Assembly (NCBI GenBank): GCA_036583965.1
Contig: JAZBQD010000015.1
Coordinates: forward strand, 64,572,330-64,636,329
Direction: 5' to 3'
DNA length: 64,000 nt
Origin: Prunella strophiata
Taxonomy: Eukaryota; Chordata; Aves; Passeriformes; Prunellidae
Positions 1 through 11,450 of the stretch are shown here, piece after piece. How positions within the stretch are numbered: the stretch's first letter is position 1; each line of letters opens with the position of its first letter. The translations under genes were made by a program, and so were the position numbers. Below the pieces are notes generated by a model that saw nothing but the letters and a program-made list of their open reading frames with translations, did not search any database and was not told the origin of the DNA.

Positions 1-2480
1 TTGAGAAGTTTTTCAGCCATTTTCACATCCTTTTAACACTGAGCTCCACATTTTAGAACTTTGGACATTCTTTTATGTTCTCTTACTTCATGACATGGGG
101 TAAGACTGATTGTATACTGTTATTGCCCAGAGAAAAGTTACACTTTATGGAGAAAAGACCTACTGCCATTCATCACTGTTTTCTATGATCTTCAAGTCTT
201 TTTCCTGCTTGTTTGGTATCCAAAATATTGTTTTCTCATTTCATAGACTGCACTGGTTTTACCTGCCTGCTTTAACTCCTTTGCTCCTCTTCGCTGATAT
301 CGCTATCAGACACTTCACAACATATTTTCTAGTTAAAGAAAACTTTGAGCTCACCTATATCCTGATATTGTCTATGTAAAATAGATTGTCAAATCAGCAT
401 TGCTGCTTCTGAAGAGCTGCTAAAAAAACCAGCAGCCTTCAGGTTCTTGCCTGGTGCCTGCTTTGAAAAAATTTGAAAAGGATGCTTTGGACATGAGAAT
501 TGTGTCATGGCAGCAGACGTTGAAAAACTCTCTGCATTTAATGAACTGCTAACCAAGTAATAACAAGACAAACACAGGAACAGAATTTAAGGTTCTAGCT
601 TTTTTTGCCTCCATGGGATTCTGGGGTCATGCACCTGGCCCTGTGTCTTATGTCTGCAAAAAAACTTGTTTCTCTTGTCTACAAGAGAAATGCTGCTTGT
701 ATTGACTGTGAAATTGTGAGATTGTGGGTGTTAAAGCCCACAGCTGTGACTTCTGCTCCCAAGAGAAAACCTGACATGGTTTCTATAAATATTAGGAGGC
801 TTTTGGTACCTCCCTTTTAGTTTTTGAATGCTTCTGGATTGACACTACTAGTAAAGAGCACTGTAGCTTGCTATTAGGCTTAAATGAGCATTTTGCTTGA
901 CTGCTTGGCTTGGCTCCTGAGAGGTGGCATATAGCAGCATCCTGCTCACTTTTTTCTCACTGGGTGTAGTTATGTGAGTCTATTTCAGCTCCAACTGAGA
1001 AACTCAGTATTTATTTTTTCCTGTTCCAGAAGTCTCTGAGATGTTCTCCCCTCAGTTGTACTGATCTGAAATTTGACAGCATCCTCAGGAAGAGCTTGAG
1101 GTAGCGATCCTACCAGAGGTTGTGACATGACATAAAGTTCTCCCTATCCCCCCAAAAGGCTGAATTACCACTGGGGTTTGTCTTTGTGATCCTCTTTATT
1201 GTGCTGATTTGCTTCTAACAGCAGGATAGAGAAGTTACACTGACAACAGAGAAATGAGGTTGGATAATCAGAGGCGAGGGAATGTATGAAGTAGAAAAAT
1301 ATGAAGTACATCCTGTGCATGTGTGTCTAGCATGTAGTCCCTGAGTATATTTTCCTAAGCAGTCTTTTCTACCTGATTTGGCCCATGGGTTTGAAACTTC
1401 ACATTTTTTTTCCCTGAGGAGGCCACTAACCATTGGTCAAGAGACTTAGTCCCTAAACACCTCTTTTTTCCAATTATTATTAGTTACATGGGAAAGAAGT
1501 ACTAACTGGAAAAAGAGGTCTCTTTCAGCTAGTTTATGTGATGCTTGAGTTAGCATGAACTTCCTGGTCTCTGTCTTGCATAATAAACAACTGTGGTTAA
1601 TTTTTAAATGGGGTTTTAGCTATTCTGGGGATTCCTTTTGTCTCTCCTAGGGTGTTTGGTCTTATTCTTTGTGAAACATGGAAAACAAAGCCACAAAAAC
1701 TTGTGTGTTCAAGAAAACCCATTTTCCCCAAACCTTTCCTGTTCCGCATTTGGAACAGTTACCTGTGAAGTTTTCTTATTGTAGTAATTGCACAGACTCA
1801 TAATACTATGAGGGAGTTGTACCCATTTGCAACAATTGCAATATCAATTTCAATTTTCTTCTGCCTAAGTCACTGGAATTGGTTTGCTGCCAAGCACAGT
1901 GCACTGTTCTGGTAGAATATTTTATCCCACAAATTTCTGTAATATCTAAAGCTGTTTTTCATAGTGGATAAAAAAATTGATGTGGTGTCTGGGTTTTTAT
2001 CCAGTGAGAATTGATCCAGACTTTTCTTCCTTTTATCACTGATTTTGAATTTAATTATCTACATGTAAGCATCTGATTGATCACACAAAATAAATGCCAT
2101 GCAGCTTTGAGCACAAAGGATTGGATGGGAGCAATTGCACTGTTTACATTATTTGATAATAGCCTGTGTGTATAAATTATGAGAGATCCACATCCTTCAT
2201 GAGAAGTGTTCGCTTTAATTTTATAGTCTATTCCACATGCACAAAGCCAGAGAGTCGGTGCTGCTGTGAGTGGACTCTAATTTCTTCTGATAACTTCAGT
2301 TGGCAGAAAGTATTTCTACAAAACATGTAGTTTGGACATGCTGTAAGAGATGGACTATTCAATTTGACTTTTGCACTGAATATGTGCAGGCGTTATGCAT
2401 TTTGGGATGCATGAGGTTATGTTGCCAGTACCAAATGCATACTAATATCCTTTTCCTCAACTCTCCTTAACTTTCATAAG
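1..2480. other. Non-coding, inferred MOCOS upstream intron
   Basis: There are only short chance reading frames (the longest about 89 codons) and no recognised repeat. The stretch around 2120-2280 is AT-rich with homeobox-like and E-box-like words and could be a conserved non-coding element, but nothing here proves it. The assignment to the intron rests on the absence of any other gene between the window edge and the exon at 39429. Confidence 0.5.
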
Positions 2481-2565
2481 CTTATCATAGGACTTAGCCT
2501 CTGCACCCTTTACTACCCTTCTCTGGACTTGCTCCAGCACCTCAATGTCAGTCCTGACCTGAGTT
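2481..2565 (-). mobile_element. CR1 LINE fragment (short, old)
   Basis: On the + strand the stretch reads like the antisense CR1 3' region: a decayed CTCATAGGACTTG-type segment followed by CTTCTCTGGACTTGCTCCAG and CACCTCAATGTC. The element is therefore on the minus strand. Both ends are missing or too decayed to place exactly. Confidence 0.7.
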
Positions 2566-4849
2566 TTGCTACTGTAAAAGTTGGTCAGTTTAGTTGCCTT
2601 ATTTTAACTATCTCAGCTTGAGATTGGTATCTAAAGTAGGTAGCATAAATCTGTTTTTTTAGGGATGGCTAGTTCATGTTTTGATGTTAAACTTAGGTGA
2701 AGTGATTCCAGTCTCAGAATCCAAAAAGCATTATTTACTGTATGCATTTCTGATGCTATAATTCTATTTATAGAAGAAAAGAACAAAACAGGCATTTTAT
2801 TAAATCCCTGGTCCAGAATGTGGTAACCTTTAAGTTATGCAGAACTTAAGAGCCAAAGAAGAGAAAGAAGATAATTTTTTTTTAATTTGTTTTTCAATGA
2901 CATAGAAATGATTGAACCAAGATTGATATTGATAGCTGTTATTACTGTTGTACTTCTAAAAGTGGCAAAAATAGTTACTATACTATATTGCAGTGACTTA
3001 TATAAAACAGTCTACCTCTGAGAAAAAAACAAGAAAATGTAGAATGTTCAATGCAAAGCTTGTTTGTCTGTGTTTGTGGGACACAGTCATCTCAAGCACC
3101 ATAACTGCTAGTTAAGATCAAAGACAATTCATTGCAGTCAATGGAAACTGTAAGAAGTTGGTAGATTCAGGACTACTCATGCCCCCTATGATTCTTGGGG
3201 GAGGAGAGGGGAAAAACAGGGCTGTTCTTTGTCACTGTATTTCTTTCCCTTCCAACTCTGGGGCAGTAAGTTTCCTGTAAGTATGAACAACTATGTTGTG
3301 GTTAATCTTAATAACTGCAATACGTGTGCCTGGAGACAAAATGTAGTGCATTCTCTGTTCTTCAAATGTTACACTGATTGCCACATTATTCAATTTGGAA
3401 TCCAACATTAAAAAAACTTTTGCTCGAGAAAATTGGGAGTCCAGCCTTTTGCTCTCAAAAAAACAGGTGTAACAAGGAAGGTGTAAAACTAGAGTTTTGT
3501 TCCTCTTCACACAGCTACTTTGAGCATTCTTTTCCAGAGGCTGTGAAATAACAGTTTAGTAAGAGACAATATAATTCTCAGTGCAGAGCTGATGGTTTAA
3601 GTAGCAAGGTGGGAATATAGGGTGGTACCATGCATCCCTCTGCTGAATAAGTGAAAATGAGAAGAGCTCATAGATGCAGAAGCCTGTTAATTGGGTTTTT
3701 TTTCTGTGCTGTAGCTACTTTAGGAAAGAACAAGTTGTGATAGCAGAATATCTATGTGTTAAAAGGCCTGTTCCTTAGCTTCTTTTGAATTTACAGATTT
3801 TTGGAACAATTAAAAATCATTGGAGAAATAAAACTATTTATTGAATGCATATTATAAAAAAACCTTATAAGACAACCAGACACAATTATTTTCACATGCA
3901 GTACCAAATAGCTGTAAAGCTTTCCCACATATTAGAGTTGTGGCAAGAGTCTAGGATATTTTAAAATGTTCTTCCCTTAAGAGAATGTGCTAGACAGCTT
4001 TTTAATGGTGGTGTAAGATGAGCCAAAGGGCTATTATTTTGCAGTTACCCTTAGCTGTACAAGCTATGAAAGGGTAAAACTTTTGTCCCAGCTCTCAACA
4101 GTGCAAGACAGACTTCAGTGTTAAAAATTAAACCAAGAGGTCTATCTGCTCACTTCTTATTTTCACAAACACTTTCCTCACTACAAATGAAGCCAGTGGG
4201 TAAGGGAAAGAGGAAAGATAACCTTACCTGTACTGGGGCTTCTGGCATTGTTCTTAGTGTTATTAGCACTCAGCCAGTGCTAATAAAATAGGGAAAGCTG
4301 CTGAATCTTTCATTTGCACGGGATAGTTCTCTTATCAGAAACAAAGAAATTGATATATATAATGAATAATTTTTCTACCTGTGTTTGAGTCTATTTAAAA
4401 AGATTTTATTTTTTGAGAAGTCTGGGAAGGAAATTCAAAGAGGGAATACATTTCTTACCTAAAACCCCCCACTTATTAAGGAAAGTATTTAGACAAGGGA
4501 GTGTAAAGGAGCCCCAGCTACACTGGCAAAATGTAGAATGGAAAATGTTGCAAGGAATTATAGTCTCTCCAGTATTCTGCCTAATTAGCATTAGGTGTGT
4601 TTGTGCATGTAAATACAGTCTTCCCTTGTGTATACTTTGCTGTTCACACTCAGAGTTAAATTCATCCTTGGGACAGCTACTAATGTGCCAGCTGCATTGT
4701 TAGTACATTTAATATACTTAAAAACATTGTAAAGCAGGAATGCACTTCAGTGAATAATAAGTACTGGAGAGGAAGGGGAATATGTTGGTTGTAGTCTCAT
4801 TAACATACATCTGCCTGAGGTGTTCTTCTAGTGGTAAAATGTGGTAGTG
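2566..4849. other. Non-coding intronic stretch
   Basis: There is no gene or identifiable transposon. Overlapping frames on both strands near 3230-3510 and 4406-4703 have no resemblance to known proteins. The notable element is a perfect hairpin at 4260-4286, listed separately. Confidence 0.45.
4260..4286. repeat. Perfect inverted repeat, 11-bp arms, 5-base loop
   Basis: The arms 4260-4270 (TTATTAGCACT) and 4276-4286 (AGTGCTAATAA) are exact reverse complements around the loop CAGCC. No terminator or transposon context was recognised. Confidence 0.85.
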
Positions 4850-4925
4850 GCAGAGTGTTGCCCAGCTGTGTTGGTGGTGATCCACCAGCCAGAGTATTCA
4901 AAAGGCAGGTTTAGGGTATGTGTGA
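4850..4925 (+). mobile_element. Possible CR1 LINE remnant, sense strand
   Basis: The words TTGCCCAG, GTGGTGATCCACCAG and GTATTCAAAAGGCAGGTTTAG run in the order of the CR1 3' end read in sense (GCTGCCCAG, GTGGTGGAGTCACC, GTATTCAAAAGRCGTGTAGA). The match is short and diverged. If real, it is a different insertion from the opposite-strand copy that starts at 5001. Confidence 0.35.
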
Positions 4926-5000
4926 AGTTAAGACACAAACCAGAAATGTGATACTTTAGGTAATATACTCAACACAGCAGTGCAAAAGAGACTCAATATA

Positions 5001-5178
5001 GAGTTATAGAATCTTAGAATGGCTTAGGTTGGAAGGGCACTTAAAGGTCACCCAGTTCCAACCCCTCTGCCATAGGTAGGGACACCTTCTAGTAGAACAG
5101 GTGATTCAAGCCCCATCCAGCTTGGCTTTAAACACTTCCAGGGCTCTGGGGTATCCACAGTTTCTCTGGATAAACTAT
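5001..5178 (-). mobile_element. CR1 LINE 3'-end fragment
   Basis: The stretch opens with a remnant of the antisense CR1 terminal 8-mer repeat (TTATAGAATCTTAGAATGG). It is followed by GGTTGGAAGGGCACTTAAAG, GTTCCAACCCC, a decayed GACACCTTCTAGTAGAACAG and CCATCCAGCTTGGCTTTAAA, and ends in the GTATCCACAGTTTCTCTGG segment. The element is 5'-truncated, leaving only about 180 bases. Confidence 0.88.
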
Positions 5179-8100
5179 TTTAATTCAGCAAGTGTACACT
5201 TCAATGAGTTACTGAAATTTAATTCTGTTACATTAAATCCTCCAAACCTGTATAGCCATTGTGCTACATAGTTAAAACACTGTCTTGCAGTCTTAAGTGA
5301 GATTTCTGTATTGAAGCTGCTTTGCATTCTATGGCTTGCTTAGGGTCAAACTTTGAAGTAGGTCTGTTTCTTCAGACCTTTTTGAGATTTTTTTGTTACA
5401 GTGTCCCTTGAATGTAGCACAAGATACTAAGTTGATCATTATTGTTATTGATAATATATCTTAAAAGTTTGCAGTTTCTAGATTTTGTTATATTCCAGGT
5501 ATTACAAACCTTCTGTGAGATTGTTGATTAGCAACGTTAGAAAAATCACTCACATTAGAAGTTAGAGAGCTAATCATAGATTTGGCAGTTTGCAGGAATT
5601 AGAATTCTTCTTGATAGACCACATTATGTGGTGCTAGGGCTCTGTATCAGCTTGTTGGAACCTTTTTCTCTATGTGTAAAATGTGAAGATAATATCTTGC
5701 TGAGTTAGAGAGGTATTTTGAAGCTTAATAAGGGGATACTTGTCATTGTAAGATACTTGAGTGGAAAATAATGTATTGGATTTAATTTTAGAAATATGTG
5801 CGGCCAAACTTTATCATGATCAGTGTTATAAAAGGAGTGTCTCTTTCATCTTTGAGCAGTTCAAAACCAAGGTTACAGATTGATGTTTTCTTATAATAAG
5901 TATCTTATGCTTGTACAAGTAGCCCACACTGCTTTTGATGGTTTGCTGTGAAATAAATGCTCCTAAAATTCTGTAAAGTCTATACACAAGTGCAGTTAAC
6001 AAGACCTAGGGCCTTGTCAGTGCTCAGAATTGCTCTCTAAGTCATTTGAGAGTGTGCTGTGTCCTTGCAAACCATGACACATGCAGTTGATGTTTAAGCT
6101 CAGTTTGTATTGATGTTTCTATTGTTTGTTCTCGTGAAATCTGTGGGGAAGGGGTGTTCACAAACAGTAATGCTTTTGCCATCATAATAGCTCTTCTGAA
6201 ATAACTACCTGAAGTGGCTAAGACTGTGATGCATGAGGTTTATGGAAATGAACCACTATTTTCTGAGTTCCCAACCAGTGGTCTAACTCTCAGACCTTGT
6301 TCCCTTCATGCCATCCTTTAAATTAGTGAAGTGTATACTGGTTTTACTTAATTTTAATTAAAATAACTATATTTAAACTTGTGTGCTTTTGAGTAGGACA
6401 AGACATGAACAGTGTTGATGGTGTTGTTTTTTTCTTTTTTCCTGACTGTGAAATTTGTGCCCACTGTTCTGTATATGTATAAATTACTTGGCTTTATGGA
6501 GTTTGCTAGTTTACAGTGGTGCTGACTGGGAGGATCATTCTTGTTATTTGTGCTATTGAAATGTGTTACATCTTTTTGTAGCTGTTAAGAGGGTAAAAAG
6601 CCCCAGTCTAAAATAGGCCTTCTTTTTAACTTTTTGTTCTCTTTTCTGATGGGGGAAAGAGCACATAGCTAGCTGGGAAATATCTATGAAAACTTAGGGT
6701 TATGAAGAGTGATACAAGTTAATGATTGAAAACCACATTGCAAGTAACAATGGCTTTTTTTGTGAGCTAATTTGCACTGTCTCTGTGACCTGGGCATTTT
6801 GGTCTTGGCAATGAGATGAGATCAATGTTTTGTCACCATGACCTCATGTACCTTAATTTCACTTACTTAGTCGACTGATTGCATTCTTCTCCTTTCATGT
6901 TCTTACCCTTCAAAGCATTGAGGCAGCTTGCATTGATAATTTCTAGATAATTCAAGTCTGATTGCTCACATTGTGAAAGATGATGGATTTCAAATTACAC
7001 ACATTAGGAACTAAGTTCTTCAACTCACAGATGGCTTGGATAGATAAAAAGTGAACCTAATAACTACCTTATTGAAGAGGAAAATATGTACAGTACCATT
7101 CTACCATTTATGTAGCTTGTTGGGGGACTCCAGATGTGTCATTTGCAATGCCCAGGCTTTGTTCAAAAGTATTCTTTCTCCTGTGAAGCTTAAGCAACTT
7201 TATACCCATGAGCTTGACATCTTTTCTGATATCTATCTGAAAGATTCAATCAGTACAGTATTAAAGGATAGCAGCTTTCTTAATGCAAATCTATGTGCAA
7301 ATCAAACTCATGGAAAAGAAATCTTGTTTGCTTGAGACCATTTTCTGAGTTTAATTGGCAAAGAGAGCCCTTGACATATGAGATTTTTGATAGACATTTG
7401 ACTTAGCACTGCACAGATTTTCTTGTTTTTATTGATGTTTTAAAGGTTCTTCACCCAGAAATGAAAAGTAGATTTTCTTTCTACAGAATAAAGGCCTGTA
7501 ATTTGGAATGAGTGACTCAAAAAGGCTTGAGATGCATGGATTTAACTGACATATGCTGCACTTTCTGCTCCTGGCATAAATAAACAGGGGATTTTAGTCA
7601 GTTCAGGAAAACTGACATGTGCAGGTACCAGAAAGAAATGATGCATGTAAGAAATTATAGTCTACATTTTTGTTTGTTTTCAATATAGACAGTTGAATAG
7701 CAGGAAAGAAGTTGAGTTAACAGGCTGAGACAGTATCTGAGAGGCAAAGGAACTATGGACTAAAATATGTTAAAACTTTTACAACAAGTAGTGAAGATAC
7801 TCCCATAGAACACACACATTTATGAAAACATGTTTTCTGAGATGGGGAGGCAGCTTAGAGACCCTGAAACCTGTTTTTTACTGTTTTCTTACACTAATAG
7901 TGGGAATCAGTGGATTTTGGTTCCCACAGAAATCAAGAAAAATGCATATGAAGAAAGATATTGTTCAGCTGAAGCTTAATCCACACCATATAAAAATGTC
8001 TCATCAAACAGTGTAATGTGCAAAGCTTGTTTGTAAGTTTACTGAAAAAGTCAAAATCTGAAATCACCTACTTAAGCCTTTTATCAAAAGAAGCTTTATA

Positions 8101-8194
8101 ATAATTCTTTTTTTCTAATATTTTTTCTTTGAGTTACAATAAGTAGTGTATATGGAAATATACCACAATGCTAAAAATCAGTCCTCTGAAATTA
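5179..8194. other. Non-coding intronic stretch
   Basis: I see no gene, RNA gene or recognisable transposon. The composition is AT-rich with runs of A and T. The largest frames (7051-7335 and 7822-8016) show no family resemblance and no splice-flanked exon pattern. Confidence 0.45.
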
Positions 8195-9735
8195 ATTGCA
8201 GAATCACAGAATCACCACATATTCTGAGTTGGAAGGAACCCACAAGAATCATCAAGTCCAGTTCAGCCCTGTGCAGGACCATCCCTAAGTACCATACCAT
8301 GTGCCTGAAAGTGTTGTCCAAATACTTCTTGAACTCTCTCAGGCTTGGTGCTGTGACCACTTCCCTGGGGAGCCTGTTCCAGTGCCCAGACACCCTCTGT
8401 GTGAAGAACTTTTTACTAATACCCAACCTAGACCTTCCCAGAAACAACTTCAGGCCCATTCCCTCAGGTTCTGTCACTGATCACCACAGAGAAGAGATCA
8501 GTGTCTGCCCCTCCTCTTCCCCTCACGAGGAAGTTGCAGACTGCATTGAGGTCTCCCTTCAGTCTCCTCCAGGCTGGACAGACCAAGTGACCTCAGCTGC
8601 TTCTCATTCAACTTCCCCTCAAGGCCCTTCGCCATCTTTGTTGTGCTCCTTTGGATGCTCTCTAATTGTTTAATGTCTTATATTGTGGCACCCAAAACTG
8701 CCCCCAGCACTGGAGGTGAGGCTGCCCCAGCTCAGAGCAGAGCAGGACAATCCCCTCCCTTGCCTGGCTGGCCATGCTGTGCCTGATGCCCCCAGGACAT
8801 GCTTGGCCCTCCAGGCTGCCAGGGCCCTGCTGGCTCATGGTCACCTTGCCATTGATCAGGACCCCCAGGTCCCTTTCCATGGCACTGCTTCCCAGCATCT
8901 CCTTCCCCAGTCTGTCCGTACATCCAGGGTTGCTCCTTCCCAGATGCAGAATCCAGCAGTTCCCTTGTTGTACTTCATACAGTTGGTGATTGCCCAGCCC
9001 TCTTAATTTGTTGGGGTCTCTCTGCAGGGCCTCCCTGCCTCTGAGGGAATCAACAGCTCCTCCAAGTTTTGCAGTGTCTGCAAACTTGCTCAGTTTCCCT
9101 TATAGTTCTGTGTCCAAGTAATTTATGAAGATGTTGAAGACACAGGACCTAAGCAGGAACTCTGTGGAGCCCCACTAGTGACAGGTCACTGGTCTTCCCA
9201 TTCACTATGAGCCTTTGAGCCCAACCCATCGACCAGTTGCTTATCCATTGCATGATGTTTCCAGATGTGTGCTGTGTATTTTGTCCTGGAGGATATAATG
9301 AGAAATGGTATCAAAAGCTTTGCAGAAATCCAGAAAGCCTACATCAACCGGCTTGCCTTGATCAACTGGGTGGGTAATCCTGTCATAAAAGGAAATCAGG
9401 TTTGATAATCAGAACTTTCTTTCATGAACCCATTCTGGCTGTGACCAATGACTGGTGTTTTTCAATATGTTCCAGAATAATCTCCTTCATAACTTTAACA
9501 AGTACTGAAGTGCAACTGACAGGCCTGTAGTTTCCAGGGTCCTGCTTTTTGCCCTTCTTGAGAACTGGGACAACATTTACCAGCTTTTCAGTAAGCTGGG
9601 ACCACTCTGGCTTCCCAAGACCACTCAAAAATCATTGAGAGAGGCTTTGTGGTGGCATCAACCAGTTCCTTGAAGATTCTTGGATGAATCCCATCAGGTC
9701 CTATAGATTTGTAAGGATTCAGCTGGAAATTAATA
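8195..9735 (-). mobile_element. CR1 LINE, 5'-truncated, about 1.5 kb, with decayed reverse transcriptase
   Basis: The 3' end of the element is at the low coordinate: GAATCACAGAATCACC (terminal repeat remnant) then GAGTTGGAAGGAACCCACAA. The body follows the antisense CR1 order: CCTGGGGAGCCTGTTCCAGT, CTTCAGGCCCATTCCCTCAG, GTCTCCTCCAGGCTGGACAG, and later ACAGGCCTGTAGTTTCCAGG. On the minus strand 9628-9422 encodes a piece of the reverse transcriptase, including PVLKKGKKQDPGNYRPVSCT, which is the NYRPVSLTS block of CR1 polymerases. Frames are broken by stops, so it is inactive. Frames on the opposite strand across 8146-9006 are shadows of this repeat. Its sequence matches the copy at 52.3 kb closely. 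Confidence 0.95.
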
Positions 9736-11153
9736 GTGTTTTCATATGGCCATCAACAAAAATCTTTTTCACCAGGAAAGATACTCTATCTGTTATGGTA
9801 TGATTGATATATTCTGAAAGTTAAGGAAAGCTTCTGGATTTAGTAAGACTATCTGCAGATGGCTGTTGACAGAAGAAAAAGATAAATTGGTGACCACTGA
9901 AAGCCCTGTAGCATTCTGTGGCAACTGACAAGTTGTTTTTCTTAATGCCTTGGAGGTTATGGCCTACTTTTCTACTCTAAAACAATGTACCTCTGTGAGA
10001 CTTCAGGCTTGACCTGACATGCTTTTTATATAGAAAATAAATATGTGGGGAAAATATCAGCTTCAAATTACACCCTGAAACCATTGTTTAAGATCCTGAG
10101 AATGCCATAGCTCTTCCCTTTGCATGGAAGGTGACAGGTCACAGTGCATTCTTAGGAATTATTTTCCCTCTTAAACAGTAGGAGATCAGTAGGATTTCCT
10201 CTTATTTTTAACAAACTGCTGGAAGTGCTTCTCTGGATAGCATAATGGAATCATTCAGGACAGAAGGAAGACATGGGCTGGGAAAGGGGAATTGTTTGAA
10301 TTTCAGTACATTTTGACTCTTAGTGGCTTTGAGCAAAAAGGAAAGAAATTGTCATCTTTGCAAATGAAGATGTCCCATATCCTTTAAAGTGTTTCTGTTT
10401 TCTGATAAGGTCTCTTTACATGAGATGAGTTTTGTAATTCATACCTTATGTTGTGTCCAAATTACATGTCATGAAAATCTTGTTTTTCTATTGCATCAGG
10501 AGCTGTAAGTAGTCAGCATCTTTTGATATCTGAGTAGGATTTCTGTTAGCTCAACTGTAATTAAAAGCATCTTTCAATCACTATGTGGACATGTCCACTC
10601 AGAATGACACAGGACTTCCATTTCCTTGAAAGAATTTTTAGTTCTGCTGTATTTGGGAATGGTGATTTTGAAGTCCATGTTCAGTCATAACCAATGTACA
10701 TGTGATTCATTGTCTAAGCCACAAAGAAAAGATAAAATATGTTTGAAATTTGAAGAGCTAGCTTTAAGACTTGCCCATATAATGCGATTACATTTTATGT
10801 GTATCCAGTGATTTCTTTCTGCAAGGAGCAGATACATCTCCATCTTCATGGTACACTGAAGTCTAGTTGCTGGTGATAAGGAGTACTGGGTGTTGAAAAG
10901 TTCTGTATTATTTTACTGAGCTGTCAATAAGAGCTCCAAGTTGCAGGTGACGTTTCAAGTGACTTAGTTTTGCCACATAGACTTGCAATGACTGTCAAGA
11001 CACTATGCTCACTTTTCACAATAATCCAAATAGGAATTGAGATATTTTATTAATTTGGGGGTTAATAAAAACTGCCTTTTCTTAGTGCCATGAACTTTGG
11101 TGATTTTTGAATCTGGCACTTTGGCTGAAGTCTGTGCCGTCATCCTTACCCAT
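9736..11153. other. Non-coding intronic stretch
   Basis: Nothing recognisable was found between the CR1 and the solo LTR. One short frame at 10626-10811 has no family resemblance. Confidence 0.45.
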
Positions 11154-11450
11154 TGTGGTAATAGGCCCCCAGCTGGGTGATAATCAGCGTTGACTCCATG
11201 ATGCAGAAGGCATGAAAAAGCTTTATTATTATAAATCTGCAGTTCTTATAGATACAGTGGTGGACATAAGACCTGATTGGTCTTAGAGTGAAAACCTCTT
11301 GCACTATTGGTGGGCTATTAATAGTGCACTCTAGCAAACCATATCTATAAACAATGGTTACAGAAAAACATATAATAATTTTTTTAATTATTTTCCTCTA
11401 AGATTCCCAGGCTCAGCCTGGGAGAGACTGAACTGACAATATCCACAACA
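11154..11450 (-). mobile_element. Solo LTR of an avian endogenous retrovirus
   Basis: The unit of about 297 bases is bounded by TG at 11154 and CA at 11449-11450, with short related ends (TTGTGG on one side, CCACAA on the other). Read on the minus strand it carries two CCAAT motifs (complement of ATTGG at 11306-11310 and 11276-11280), then an AATAAA signal (complement of 11222-11227) inside AATAATAAAGCTTTTTCATG, then a stretch ending in CCAGCTGGGGGCCTATTACC. That order, promoter boxes then polyadenylation signal then a short U5, is what an LTR looks like. No gag, pol or env sequence lies on either side, so it is a solo LTR left by recombination. A target-site duplication is not clear; only CAT is shared next to the two ends. 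Confidence 0.68.

Noticed and set aside
7970..8016. NPHH in a short + strand frame, considered as the MOCOS exon with the YGNPHS motif
   Set aside because: The residues around it do not match, and no acceptor or donor is correctly placed.
8146..8673. 175-codon + strand open frame
   Set aside because: It is the antisense of the CR1 3' region and so is a repeat shadow.
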